From the NCBI GenBank assembly GCA_004352715.1, contig SCFE01000045.1:510090-574089 (forward strand): a stretch of 64,000 nucleotides of DNA, written 5' to 3'. The translations under genes and the position numbers were made by a program. This DNA is from Hofstenia miamia (lineage: Eukaryota > Xenacoelomorpha > Acoela). The notes under the pieces were generated by a model. It saw only the letters and a program-made list of their open reading frames with translations, was not told where the DNA came from and made no database searches. Positions 1 through 12,330 of this stretch are shown here, piece by piece; position 1 is the stretch's first letter, and every line of letters starts with the position of its first letter.

Positions 1-3000
1 GATGCGTTTGGAACGATGTTGAGATACTAAAAACTAGTTTCCAAGAGAGTTTGTTCATAGAATGTAAGAGTAAGAAAAAGCGAAGTACTAGTTTAATTAT
101 TAGAATCCTGGTGTCTGTAGAAGAGCCATGAAAATGACCTTGGTCCTACTAATGGTCACATGAGGCTAAATAGCTAAGTACTTTTTCCATATTCTTAGGT
201 AATAAAAAGATGAAATCCAAAATGCCTGTACCCCAAGGTACAGTCTATGAGGTTAATATGGAAACCAAGAATCTCAATAGTCAGAGCTGATGTCCATTGT
301 AATTTGCCATCCTGGAAGTAAACTCTACAACGAATTAAAACGGCGAAATGTTTCAACAATTACACTCTTATTTGATGAATGAAGAACTAAACGAATATTT
401 TTAGTCTATCCTAATGCGAGCGTTGTTGATTTCCGAATTGGTGCGAGAAAAGCATTAATGAGCATCTGACAATCGAATGGAGCAATAAAAAATTCAATGA
501 GAATTTGGTTGAAGCCACGTCCGATTCCATCAGAATCTATAAAGGTAGTTTTATTGCGATCACAACTTCGCAGTAGAATATAACAAACGCTGTTTCCAAA
601 TCTAATGGCATAGCCAGGATTATGAGTAAGTGGATGAAGCTTTTTTACTACAATAGGTAATACTTTTAGGTAAAAAGCGGTAGAGCGAAGTTTTCAGTTA
701 GAATCCGGAGTAGCAAAATAATAAAATTGAAAGGCGAATGTAAAAAAGTTGAACTCAACTTCTAAAGTTCAAAACACTAAAAAATTCACGTTCAAATTCA
801 ACAAATAAATGTCAAACAAGCTTTTGCTTTTTTATAAACTCTGATCGCAATCAATTTGCTTGCGTGTTCAAATGTTATGTTATTTTTTTGAAACTGCGTT
901 GTTCACATCGCTGAACGTTCATTTACATTTGATCTCAGTGGCATCAGTATCAAATTTAGCTACATACTGATATCTGCTATAGTATAGTCACTAAATTTTT
1001 TCAAACGATGGAACATCTAAAAATTCCATGACTCTACAACCTAAAATTGTGATGACAATCACTCTAAGAGTTATTCAGTAACAACAGAGTTTGATTCACT
1101 TTTTTGACTTATTTTGAAGTTATAATTGGGTCCTTTTACTTTAAGAAATTGAGTCATACTTACTTACGCAACAAATGTAAACTTTAGCTATGAGTTGTCA
1201 CCACCCAAAAGGATGCCTATTTATAGAAGAGTGGCAATATACCGGGCTTTGCAACAATGAAATGTCCAATTTTGTTACAATTGCAAAAGAAGTATTTGTT
1301 ATTTGCAGTACTGAAATTCTACTCAGATTCTAAAGGCAGTCGATGTTGGGAACGTTCGTGCTGCAGTAAAAAATCTCTAACATTAAGCAGCATTTTAATT
1401 TCAAATATCTACCTAAGAACATAAAGAATTTTAAGCATTTACAATGGCAGCCCAAAATTGGTAAAAACCATGTTCTTTACATGTCCCAAATGAGGCAATC
1501 TAAAGCAATAATTGATTAACGAACATTTAAACTTTGTAATTCTTGGTGTCAATAATGAACTGCTTCATCATGCATTAAGCAACGTTATGGATAACAATGA
1601 TTAATTTTTCAATTCTGGGATTACTCAGCATTTACAAATAATTGGCAGTAGTTGGAAAGAAGTAGGGAAAACGATGTGACTTGGATATATAGTATTTTCA
1701 GTTCTTCAGTATTAGATGAGGTGCTCCAAGCAAAACGTTTATATCCGTACACATTTACATATTCTGAAAAATAAAGTGGTGATTCATCAGATTAAAAGAA
1801 AAGGCGTATTAAGGTTTCGCGGTTTTAAATAACACTCATGGATACAGCATACATGCCTAATATCAAATTCTTGGAGAACTTACCTATTTATGGCTATGTT
1901 AAAGATAGTATACAATAAAAATAACATTAACTGCAATCTTTTGTGTTTATTGTTGTTGAAAAATATATAGTTGAATGCATGCAGTTTCTTAATGAACATT
2001 CTCTATAATTTCAATGAATATAAATGTGATTTTATTAAGCTACTTTATGCGTCTCAAGTAGAATATTAACATGCTTTGAATCACAGAAGCTTGTTCAGAG
2101 TGCTTGCCATTTCTTTAATAGAAACGAAATTTTCTGAAGAAAACCCTCTTCAGAGAAATATCATTCCTTGACTTTTAAGCGTTGACCTATGAACCTTCTA
2201 GACATGAAGCCATGCTAATTATGCTGAGCAGTAAATGTCAAATTATCAGTTAAAATAATGCAAGAAGTATTCCCCAAATATCACAAAAGGATTTTGGGAT
2301 AAAATAGAAAAGTCACGTGCTAAATGTTACATCTCAAAGTGCTGTTTGTCAAATATTTTATCATCATGATTAATACTTAAAATCAGTTTTGTTAAGTCCC
2401 GTCCAACAGGACAATATTTTAGTTTTCATTTGAAAATTGTTTGTAAATACTTTCGTTACATACATGTACAGGTGTAAGCGCTCCGAAATTTTTGGCTCAC
2501 AGCTCTTAACATCAGAGATGGTTTCGTGTTGATTTTTCTGGCTCAACTCGCCCCAGATCCATAATGTTTTAGCCCGACCTGAATTTGATTTGAATTTACT
2601 AATGCGAGTGCTACTGCTATTAAAATTTACTAAATTGTAGTTAATTACAAAAATGTAAGTAAAAACAATATAAATGTAATAAAAAATATTACTACTAATA
2701 TTTTCAAAATTGCAGTCGTTTTTGCTGTCATTGCAAAAGCATAATACAAACAGTTTATATTTTTGATGATCATAAGCTAAGATTAAATTTATTCATAATT
2801 GTAAAATGAAAATTTAGCAATCTAGCAATCTACATCTAAGTGCAATTTAGGCTTTTTAAATTTTCACTTTTTTAAAATTTTTTCATAAAATAACCATTTA
2901 CGTATATCTACAAACTTCTATTTACAAAAAGTATAAAGAGTATCAAAGACCGGATTTCGTTGAAAAAGATGCTTAAAAAGTTGCATACTAATTTAACTAT

Positions 3001-3802
3001 TCTTGGCAAAAATATTTACCGGTCCTTATCGGTAAACCAACAAACAATTTGATGTTGTTTTAAGTTTCAACAGTCAAATTCCTTTATTTGGTGACAATAC
3101 ATCACTAAAGACAGAAAATACGTGTTCAATATTCACTGAAACCAACAGATTCTAAATTTTTATATTGTGTACCAGTTATCTTGCCAGTATTGACATAGAA
3201 AATATTTCAAATTTTCATTATCCAGTTTCTTTGACATACAGTTGTCAACTTCTTCTTGTAAGACTCGAAATCCAACTCTTTTTTCAACGTTCAATGAAGT
3301 TCTCACTTGTTGAGGAAATTATTCAAAGTTTGTTGCTAATAAAATTAAAATCAATCTGTAGTTGACTACATTTTTCCTGTATTTGACACAGAACAATTGA
3401 CAAAAAATCGTGTTACCTAACTCGATAAAAGACTAACCGGAGCAACAAACGTCATAGGCTTTTACAAACGTATTTTGATGTAGTTTTGTCTTAAACATTG
3501 CAGCGACGACGGCAATCTAAACTGAAATTGAAACATGGACAACCAAATTTAATGGCTGATTGGTTGTCCGTTTTGCTAGAACAAAATAAAAAAATAACCC
3601 AATTAAAGTTGCTTATTGGAAAAAATCGACCAAAATCAGGTTTTCTTGTATTAAGGAATATTTATCGAAAGGATTTATACCTCAAAAACACAACCATGAG
3701 CATTCAATTACAATGAATTTAATGCAGATAACAGGAATGTTCACATATGTTAAAGTGTGATTTTTGTGATAAAATTTGTAAATAACTCGTTTATGTAAAG
3801 TT
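1..3802. other. Gene-poor AT-rich sequence
   Basis: No reading frame here reads like a conserved protein and no clear element ends were found. Short open stretches at 3165-3365 and 3498-3716 on the plus strand are not recognisable; the second is Lys/Arg-rich and lies just left of the Tc1-like relic, so it could be eroded transposon sequence. Nothing else is supported. Confidence 0.6.
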
Positions 3803-4234
3803 TTTCAGATAATCCCAACAATAAAGAGCCAATTTACAAAAATAAATGAAAAGCAAGTTTAAACGATCTATGAAATTACGTGTAAAATGAATAAAACAGC
3901 GAAATTCATGATTATTTTGGTTTTGGATAATGCGAGACTTTATCTGCGTGATCGTAGAATAGGTTCGTATAAGGGAATTTTCCTAACCCTTATGCACCAG
4001 ATTTAAATAGTATTGAATACTTTTTTAACTGAGTAAAAATAGGCTATATTCTATTAAGCCAAAAGCAGCAGCCAGAACACAAGTCATATATCGAAGAAAC
4101 TATAAATAATCTAGAAGCTTAAGATCTAAGTAACTGTTATCGTTCATTCCTTTGGAGGTTTAGTATTTTATTTTTTTGTATTAGTGAAATTTTTTTTTGC
4201 AGATTTTGATCTTTATTGTTGGGATTCTCTGAAA
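3803..4234 (+). mobile_element. Deleted Tc1/mariner (IS630)-like transposon
   Basis: Inverted repeats of 24 bp face each other at 3803-3826 and 4211-4234, both reading TTTCAGA.AATCCCAACAAT in the inward direction and differing at one position. Between them (about 3905-4130, plus strand) a decayed frame shows a VLDNARLYLRDRR stretch (second Asp of the DDE triad) and, after a frame change, PYAPDLNSIEYFFN with a stop inside, which matches the third catalytic segment PYSPDLNPIE.FW of the IS630/Tc1/mariner superfamily. At 432 bp the element keeps only the C-terminal part of the transposase, so it is an internally deleted, dead copy. Family assignment rests on the two motifs; the exact subfamily is unknown. 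Confidence 0.75.
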
Positions 4235-5998
4235 GACAACATTTTGTAAACAAATTGGAACTGCACTCATAATAGACATCTTTCTTCATTTTCTTCTTCC
4301 ACAGTTTTCGAAAATAACATTCTATGCTTTCATATAATGAGCACTTACAACTCTGAAATACGCATATACATGGACAATAAAGTGAATTTATTAGCTACGT
4401 TTCTTTGTTTAAAAATGTGAAAATTCATAAATTTTTTGTCTCCAATGAACAAAATGATGACGTATTTTAGAATATGAACTATACTCATAACTACAATTCA
4501 GTGTATCAAATGTTAAATTACGCTACCAGAGGATGTACGCGGGGTTTTTTGACGGGACATTTCAGTTGTGATAAACTTGAGTGCCCAAAATATTGAAAAA
4601 AAGATCTTCAAAATGCAATTTGCATCCTTAGTTTATAATATTTTTATAATATCTTGCAAAAAAATTATTATATAATCAATAAAAATCGTTAACAATTAAC
4701 TTAGAAGTAATAACAGAAGTTAACAGCTACAATTACAATGCAAAATTAACATATCATAAATATAAAATACATTTAGAAGGTCATTAACATATCAATAAGT
4801 TCTACTTTAGGCATTTTTTAACGATTTATCGAAAATATTAGCTTCTGTACTCCTGTGAACTTAATGTGGAATAAAGAGATATATTCAGTCAAACGCGTTA
4901 TTAAGATAGAATGTTCACATAAATTGCGCTTTGTGCAAGAAATATTTATTATACACTGTGCATTGTGAATGGTGATTTTGAAATATTACAGTTTGATGAG
5001 CATTTTTTGATATTCTTTATCATCAAAATTTTATGTAATTTTTATCCAACCCCTTCTCAAATGAGATGGGAAAATAGCCCTAGTTCTCATAATGGATTAC
5101 ATAATATTTAGATTTGACCAACTATGATTTTAGAAAATTGATAGCCCAAGACAACCGAATTCGAAGGCCTAGCTATAATATGGAGTTAGATATATAATTA
5201 GGTATGATAAAGATTGAATTTTCTGCTCATTCACCTTGAAGTAGTTTCTATAGACATAGCTTAATCTTCACTATACTTCATTATCATTATCGTAATATAT
5301 GCGACATATATTTAAGTTATCGATAACCAAAGTTGTTAATAAAAGATGTATAAAGTAGTGGCTAAGCTAATGTCTTTTAGTAACAACATGCTTTGCTATG
5401 CAGTCAGAGCAATGTCACCTTTGGAGATTGTTTAGTGGTTTCCATAAGGGAATAGTTATATAATATGTTGTGTAGCAATGCAGAAAATTGAATTTTGATA
5501 AAGTTAAGGGTTTCACTACTGTTCAGTCTTTCATTCCTGCCTTTAGAAATTGCCTCGAAAATGTCATTGATTTCCAACTTATTTATTAATATCTTTGGAA
5601 ATTTTTGCGACATTCACATCACATAGACAAAGAATTGAACAAAAATAATCATTAATCCAATTCTATACATAAAGTTTTAAATTTTTGCTGTTATAACACA
5701 TCATCTTGAAATAACTCTGTTAACTACAAAAACAACAACGACAAAAAGAGTTTATTCCGATTTACGACGGCTAAAGTTAAAACGAATAAAATAAGAGCAG
5801 AAAAAGCATTTACAGTATCTAAGAAAGAACACGAATTATCAAAATTGAAGCGAGGAACAGAAGAGGACCAGTCTAAGGAGTAAAGAGTGGTCTAAAATTG
5901 AGAAGATGAGAAAAAGTCTAAGTGATGAAAAATAATCAGGTAATTAGCAATAGGAATAAGGTGCATAAAAAAAATTTTTTGTGAGTGAACTTTGTGTA
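4235..5998. other. Intergenic sequence, no feature recognised
   Basis: AT-rich sequence with no convincing gene. From about 5730 the plus strand becomes purine-rich (many GAA/AAG triplets), and the same composition resumes right of the hAT-like element at 7738. That strand is the sequence the element inserted into. Confidence 0.5.
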
Positions 5999-6092
5999 TG
6001 CGTGTTCAGAGTTGGAAACGGGAGGGGATATAAGGCAAGACGAGACGGCCCGGGATTATTTTTTTTTAAATTTATGAGACCTTGTTAAAATT

Positions 6093-6452
6093 TTGTTTTC
6101 AAGCAAAGCTCAGTATTACAAATCAACAATTGAAGTTGTACTGTCTTCCATAAGACGTAATCCATGTTTGTCCTTCAATAAAGACGTAAATTCAATCATA
6201 TCCATAATATTAAATGACAGAGGTACAACAACATACAAATGTAACTATGCAATACGATTCGAGATGAATTCCGATGCTAATTCTACATTTATAAAATCTT
6301 TCAAATTGGTTGATTCTATTATTAAAAGTATAGTTGAAAAAGGGGCAGAAGGTCTTCTAGAATTGCCTCGCATTTCAATTCATAACTCGCAGTCACAGAT
6401 TAAAAAGGAACAATTCACAACAACCGACCAACATATTTCAGATGAATGTTGA
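6093..6452 (+). CDS. Unrecognised open frame inside the hAT-like element
   Basis: This 119-codon frame lies just inside the left end of the hAT-like element. Its first codons sit in a T-rich tract ending TTTTCAAG, which could equally be a splice acceptor at about 6102. The protein is mixed in composition, without simple repeats, and contains the segments NPCLSFNKDV and GLLELPRISIHNSQ. I do not recognise it and see no hAT motif (no BED finger, no dimerisation signature). It may be a remnant of the parent transposon, a captured host exon, or chance. It is one of the longer open frames in an AT-rich region where stops are frequent, which is the only positive argument. Confidence 0.25.
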   Translation: MFSSKAQYYKSTIEVVLSSIRRNPCLSFNKDVNSIISIILNDRGTTTYKCNYAIRFEMNSDANSTFIKSFKLVDSIIKSIVEKGAEGLLELPRISIHNSQSQIKKEQFTTTDQHISDEC

Positions 6453-6615
6453 GATTATCTGGTATAATTTTATAATATTTTTGAAAATAATTGCTTAGTC
6501 AATACGTCTGCTGACTTACAATAGATTCCATTAGATATAAAAAAAATTGGTTAATCCATATCCCCAATGTTTGTGGAGGATACTTTGTACGTCTTCTATT
6601 TCCATTAAACTTTAA

Positions 6616-7116
6616 CACTAGAACTCCGAACCGGTCATTTGTGACCGTTTTTGATGTAATTGTTAAACAACTACTTCCCTACATGTAAAATTTTTTAAAA
6701 GTTTACACCTATATTCACTAATTCTGCTGTAAAGTACGAATTGATGACATTTTCGGAAAACAGACAGACTTAAATATTAAAAATCATTAATACCCCTTAA
6801 ACTCCGAAAACCGGTCAGTTGTGACCCAGACTAAACATTTCATGCATGCGTTTGTGTAGTTATATTGTATGCAGTAATATACTTTATATTGAGCATGTAT
6901 TTAACAGTTTTGATCGTTTTAGTTGAAAATTAATGACAAGAGAAGCAGCAAAGCGGGCTCTTAGTCAAATTATGTGGGATATTGCAGTAGCAGTGTTTAT
7001 TAAATATGAACCTGAATGCCTGTATAAATCTCACTGTAATAAATGCTACATAAATACCGGTCATTTATGACAGGATTAGGAATTAAAGGGTGTATAATTT
7101 GTTCGGAGTTCTAGTG
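6616..7116. mobile_element. piggyBac-like MITE nested in the hAT-like element
   Basis: Perfect 16-bp inverted repeats CACTAGAACTCCGAAC lie at 6616-6631 and 7101-7116. The left end is preceded by TTAA (6612-6615) and the right end is followed by TAAA, a one-base departure from TTAA. TTAA targets and CACTAG-type ends are characteristic of piggyBac-like elements. Inside, the near-palindromic word CCGGTCA..TGTGACC occurs at 6631 and 6813 with a third decayed copy at about 7057, consistent with subterminal binding repeats. At 501 bp there is no transposase. Because it splits the hAT-like element, it inserted later. Confidence 0.8.
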
Positions 7117-7737
7117 TAAACATAACTGTTTAAAAGAATTATCTTAATCAATGAATACTTATTTTCTCAAAAAAGTCAAAAATAGATTATTTTGTTCAAG
7201 ATAGATGATCTCGATAATCTAGATTAGTTTCACTAAAAGTATATCGCTGTAGTATATTGTAATTTACATTGTATCTCTCGAAAAATATTAATTTACAGAT
7301 TTAGTCCAATATACTAAATGTCTCTGTAATAGTGCAAATCTTTTTCAGATATATTTTGGGACAATTTGGGAAATAATTCATTCTCTATTTACTTTGTGTA
7401 GGGTCATGGTATTTTCGAATGCTGCTTTTTTTCAAACAGTAAGGTAAATGACAACATAAAAATAAAACAAAATGATTCTTGATATTTCGCATTGGATTAT
7501 CGTTGACACAATTCTAATCCTAAGTACTAAAAAGAGTAGTAATTCGCATTGTTAAAGCATCCAAGCTGGAATATTTCATATATATTTTTTGAATGAAATT
7601 GATTATTTTCAAAATACGGAACGAGATTTGTGAGATACGTTGCCCGTTATAAGCACCGAACGGGACAGAACGGGTCGGGACAAGAGTAGACGAACCCGGA
7701 ATGGAAAGTCCCTCCCATTTCCAACTCTGTGCGTGTT

Positions 7738-10700
7738 TGATAAAAGACAACAGAAGTATCAGAACGTGTAGACTGAGAAGGACCAAGCGAATATAATCAA
7801 AAGAATCAAAATAATAAAAATAACAAAAGAGAGTTGAAAAAATGAGGATAAAGAACTTGAGGCTAAAGAACCAGGAGTAATTAATTAAGTGAAAGTAGTG
7901 CAGAATTGTGAGGGAGAGAGAAATCCACTTAACAACATGCCGTTGAAAATGCTCGACTGAGTAGAGAAGTGCGCATGGAGCAGACTAAAATTGAGAACCA
8001 TGTGAAAAGTTAGCGAATGGAATCAAGAGGTAGAGGAATTTTTTATGCCAAGAGGAGTAAGGAGAAGAATGCTACATAGCATGGTAAAGAAAGAAGATGT
8101 TGCTTTCTTAAGTTTTAAGTTGATATGAGAAGACCAAGACATATAGACGAAACCATTATTACTACCTTGAATAGCATTCATTTAAATTTGATTAAAATAT
8201 AAAGTGTTTTATAAAACAGAATGCTATACACTTATATTGATCCCCAATAGCTTTTCTTAAAAATGATGTCTACAAGAGGGCACGCATTTTATTGTATTTG
8301 TTTTTGAATCTAAAATTTAAATTTGAGCTTAACTTGTTAATATCAACTTTATAAATTATAAAGGGTGTGTGCAATTATAACATCATAATGCTATTGTCTC
8401 CTAAAAAACCATTCAGTCAACTTCTACATTGATTCAAAAATGCTAATCAATTGAATAAATGCTTAAGTTAGTTTACTTCATAATGTCTTCCAGTATAATG
8501 TACATGTGTCATTAATAAGCAGGAGTGTCAGACTCCCTAATTTTTATGTAGGTTCTTGTTCAACTTAAGTTAAATAATTCTCTAAAAAATGAATGCATAT
8601 GGATATCCATTTTCCAATTTCAATCTTTCCACAAATATTTTGTTGTGATTTGCTATAACTAAGGATTACTTTGGCTAACAACTTCTGCCTTTCCTGGATG
8701 TAAAGTTGCTCATTATTAAATCTCTAATTGAAATAAAATTTTTCTCTCAAAAATTAGACAATTCCACCCTGCAAATCTTTTAATGTTACAACTTTGTTCT
8801 TGAAGACTTCAATGAAATATTCTTCTTTTAATTAACGCATATACAAATTAATTACATAGTTTATTGGCCCAACTGTAATCATATTTTGTTTGAAATGCAT
8901 ATTGTGCACTATGCTTGTCAGTATGTACTAGCAGAGGATATTCTTGGTTATTAACCCTATTTTAAATGGTGTTTTTGTAGTAGTTATTCCTAAGGGAGGC
9001 GGTTTGGCCCCCTAAGATCTAGAAACAGTCCATCCAATCAACACCAAATTTGGTGTGGAGATACTTTGACATGTCAGGAACCATTTTGCGATATGATAAT
9101 TAATATGGAAATTATGCGCATATAAAATTAGGTTAAGTATCAAATTTTCTAAATTTCTAATTATTGACACAAAATGTTAGAAATATTACTAAATAGGAAT
9201 CAAGAGAAAGGCTTATAATGCAAATAGAACATAAAAAACACTTAATTATAATTTTGTATTGAAAACTATGCATTGGTTTCAATCTATAGCCTTTACATAC
9301 AAAAAATTTTAATTTTTGAAACTCTGGAGAACTGTCAGTTTTTATTAAATTTTTTTTAAAAATCACTGTAACTTTCTAACACCTGACCTTATCTACATAA
9401 TTTTTCGTCGACAGTTGCAAGAACAAGCTAAAGAAAAAGTAATGGAAGGATAGTTTATTTAAAAACGGGTAGTGAGTTATATCTAAAAATGGAAGGCAGA
9501 CAAATCGCCCCTTCCCAGCTCCCAGGTAAGATAGTGTTAATTTATGAATGGGTATTCTTTTCAAGCAATTTAATCGTTTACCTACACATTTTTAATTGCA
9601 GTTAAGTACAGCATATTTTTTAATTAAAAATCAAATTTTTCTTTGATGGCGCAAATTTGATGAATTTCCTTTTGTTAGTATTCTTTAGTTTGAGTGTATC
9701 TATTTGTACTGTTTTACATCAGATTCTTTTATAAATCCTTTTTCGCAAATTTGTAGGTTGCTTATTTATTAGTTGTATCATGCTTTGATGTATTTTTCAT
9801 AGAACAATTTAATTAAAATATTGTTGCTAACTTCATTTTTTCATGAATAAGTATGTTGTGAAACAGGAGCAATTTCCTGTTTGTTATCATTTTGTTTGCA
9901 CTTCCTTGTACAATTGCTTTTTTAATTTGTCTGTTCAGTAACAAATTTTGGTTATTTACTTAAATTCTTTAAATTTTTCTTTAGTTTTTTTAACCGTGGC
10001 AAGAAAATGTATTTGTTGTGTATAGAACACAACATATCGGGTTAATGCACAAAATTTCTAGGGCTAATTCCTACTAAAAAATTTTTTAAGTAAAAATTGT
10101 TTTGTTAATTTCAATAATACTCATATCAGGATTGAGATGGAAATTACTGAGATGCACTAAAATCAAGTTACAGTAACTAGAGTGCTATTTTGCATAAAAC
10201 CTCTGCCTTCTAATTTTGTTCATATTTTAGAAATATTCAGAAATTCCACTAATCAGAGGTGTTATGAATACATTTTAATTTATAGTTCGGATAAATTTCA
10301 TGAATTACCCTAGAAATTTTGATGTTATAAGTTCTTGGAGAAGCTTTATAAAGCCATCATCTAAATATACATGTTCATATAACGTGTTACATCACTTGAA
10401 TTATGTAGCCAAATTTTTCATCTTCATGCCATGATCATAGCAAGTTATTTTCGTTGAACTAGAATATCGGAAATATTTTTGAAATAATAATTTTTTGAAA
10501 ATAATAACATAAATAATATCAAAGAACAAAAACTTCTTAACAGCCAGCAGTATGTAAAAATAACATCTGGATATTAGAATATAACATAAAATAAAATAGC
10601 ATGCAATTTACAAAGAATGGAGATAATCAATTTAAATTATTAACAGTACAAAAGTTTTTATGTTAAATGATTTCAACAATAATACTTTGAATATATTAAC

Positions 10701-10959
10701 AGAAAAAATTTAATATTAAAAAACTTGAATTTCTACGAGGTGATATTTAGCATTCAATTTTAAGTAATTTAGAAATACTTTTCAAAAATAATATTTATTT
10801 CATTAATTAATTAGCACTAAATTATTAAGGGAAAATAAATTTGACATTTTTTTAGATAACATTTATAGAACTTGAAGTTACTAAGAAATTATATACTAGA
10901 TTTTGTTAAAGTACACTATGTGTACACAAAATATTTAAAATATTTGTGTTAGACCATCT
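7738..10959. other. Intergenic sequence with little recognisable content
   Basis: No gene is supported. Around 8990-9115 there is a short non-AT-rich block (GGAGGCGGTTTGGCCCCC followed by CACCAAATTTGGTGTGGAG, the latter a small hairpin) that stands out from its surroundings and may be a repeat fragment. The other open frames in this span have no recognisable motifs. Confidence 0.5.
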
Positions 10960-11398
10960 CACAAGCTAAATTGCCTAAAATATATTTATACCTATCTATT
11001 GAAATCAGGTTAGATGATAGGCAGATGTAGTGCTAAATCCCCAGAAGATGTAGTAACTATACACAATTTCGCAAAGAATTGAACTATTGAACCAAAATTC
11101 AGTGCTCTTTCGAAAAATAAACATGGGGATAATTAAAACTGATGTGATAAGATCGACAATTGATAAAGAAAACATTAAGTCTGCAATGGAGCCAACCTCT
11201 TTTCGAAGTTGTTTCTTTGATCTAAATAAATTATAATATTTATTTAACGCCTGAACCAAACCTTAATAAATATGCACTTATTCCATTGCCAGGGATTCCC
11301 AGAAGTACAATGACTGCAGAAATTACTTTCTCAACTGATTGCATCAATTCTTTATCTGGATTTCTTGCGACAACCTCAGTGAAATTCTTTTCCAGCAT
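10960..11398 (-). pseudogene. Class A GPCR relic (TM1 to DRY motif), frameshifted
   Basis: Reading the minus strand from an ATG at 11398, the first frame gives a short N-terminus with an N-glycosylation site (NFT) and a first membrane segment ending VIVLLGIPGNGISAYLL, matching the GN of TM1 in rhodopsin-type receptors. It stops soon after. A shifted frame (11259-11005) continues with a basic loop (LFRSKKQLRKE), TM2 (SIADLMFSLSIVDLITS, with the usual L..D), a Trp in the first extracellular loop (EFWF) and the Cys before TM3 (SILCEIVYS). A second shift restores LISIDRYKY, the DRY motif at the end of TM3 (about 10985-11007). TM4-TM7 were not found downstream. Two frame changes in about 430 bp and loss of the C-terminal half indicate a truncated pseudogene. 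Sequencing errors could explain the shifts, but not the missing half unless an intron intervenes. Confidence 0.7.
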
Positions 11399-12330
11399 TT
11401 TTACTGAATATGTTTTTCAAGAATGCCTATTCTATATATTGTAAAGAGCTTTATAGATACAATTTTATAGGATTCTAAACTATTGTGAATTAATGATTAA
11501 ACAAAGTTTTTAAAGTCGTTGCTTATTAAGAAGTTAAAACTTGCTTCCTTACTAATCAAATAAATTGTGACAATTTTTTTCTTGACTGAAATTTCATCTC
11601 GCAATGTGGCGCTTCAAAGAATTTCTATTGGACATTATTATAATTCCTGATTGCCTATAACTAAAAAAATATCAAGAAATGCCTGCTAAGATATTCGAAA
11701 GCATTTCAAATTAACTTTTTTATTGTATTTCTTAAATTAATTAGTGTTGGCGTGACATTGATTTTAATGTGCTCATAAATCTTGAAAAACTGCTCAAAAT
11801 CATCTCTGAAATAGATCCCTAAATTTCTATTTCTAAACAAGAAATTTATTCATGTATTCAATGTTGCTTTTGAATGATTTGGAGAGCGTCCGTTCAATTA
11901 CTACAGATGCAATTGACGTAACCCCTGGGAATTAAGTTTTGCAAAAATTAGGTAATTAAAATGCATCTGAGTTTTTAACTGTTTAAATTTCTTTACTATA
12001 TAATTATTTTTAATTAAAGGAAATACGAGTTGAAATAAACAGGAAGGGGAGAATTCCCCCTGATACATCACTGGAAATATGCTGTAAAGTAAAAAATTTA
12101 TTATGCTTTCGAAAGCCTTATTTTTGGAAAAAATCTTAGATCAGCCATAAAATAACACCAATATTATATTTTAATGGCACCCCAACAAATTTTATGAAAT
12201 TTATGAGAAAATGTATGTTTTGATGATGCCCTAGACCTCAATTACTCTACTTTATACTGATGAAAAAGGAAGGTGAAATTTGAACAATACTTCCGCAGTG
12301 CAACGATTGTAAACACTCGACGTAATTTCA
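11399..12330. other. Upstream region of gene A
   Basis: This stretch separates the receptor relic from the first coding exon of gene A and should hold its promoter and 5' UTR. No convincing TATA box or initiator can be singled out in such AT-rich sequence. The only oddity is a short hairpin, GGGGAGAATTCCCCC at about 12046-12060. Confidence 0.4.

Larger units (their letters stand above)
6007..7729. mobile_element. hAT-like DNA transposon with 8-bp target duplication
   Basis: The element begins CAGAGTTGGAAACGGGAGGG at 6007 and ends with the inverted copy at 7729, with one mismatch over about 20 bp. It is flanked on both sides by the identical 8-mer TGCGTGTT (5999-6006 and 7730-7737). An 8-bp duplication and a CAG-type terminus are hallmarks of the hAT superfamily. 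The interior has no hAT transposase that I can recognise, so this is probably a non-autonomous copy of 1,723 bp, of which about 500 bp is a later insertion (6616-7116). Both ends are GC-richer than the surroundings, with repeated GGGA/CGGG words typical of subterminal transposase-binding repeats. Confidence 0.85.

Noticed and set aside
8995-9115. GC-richer block, possible repeat
   Set aside because: No second copy in the window and no terminal repeats; only noted as compositionally odd.
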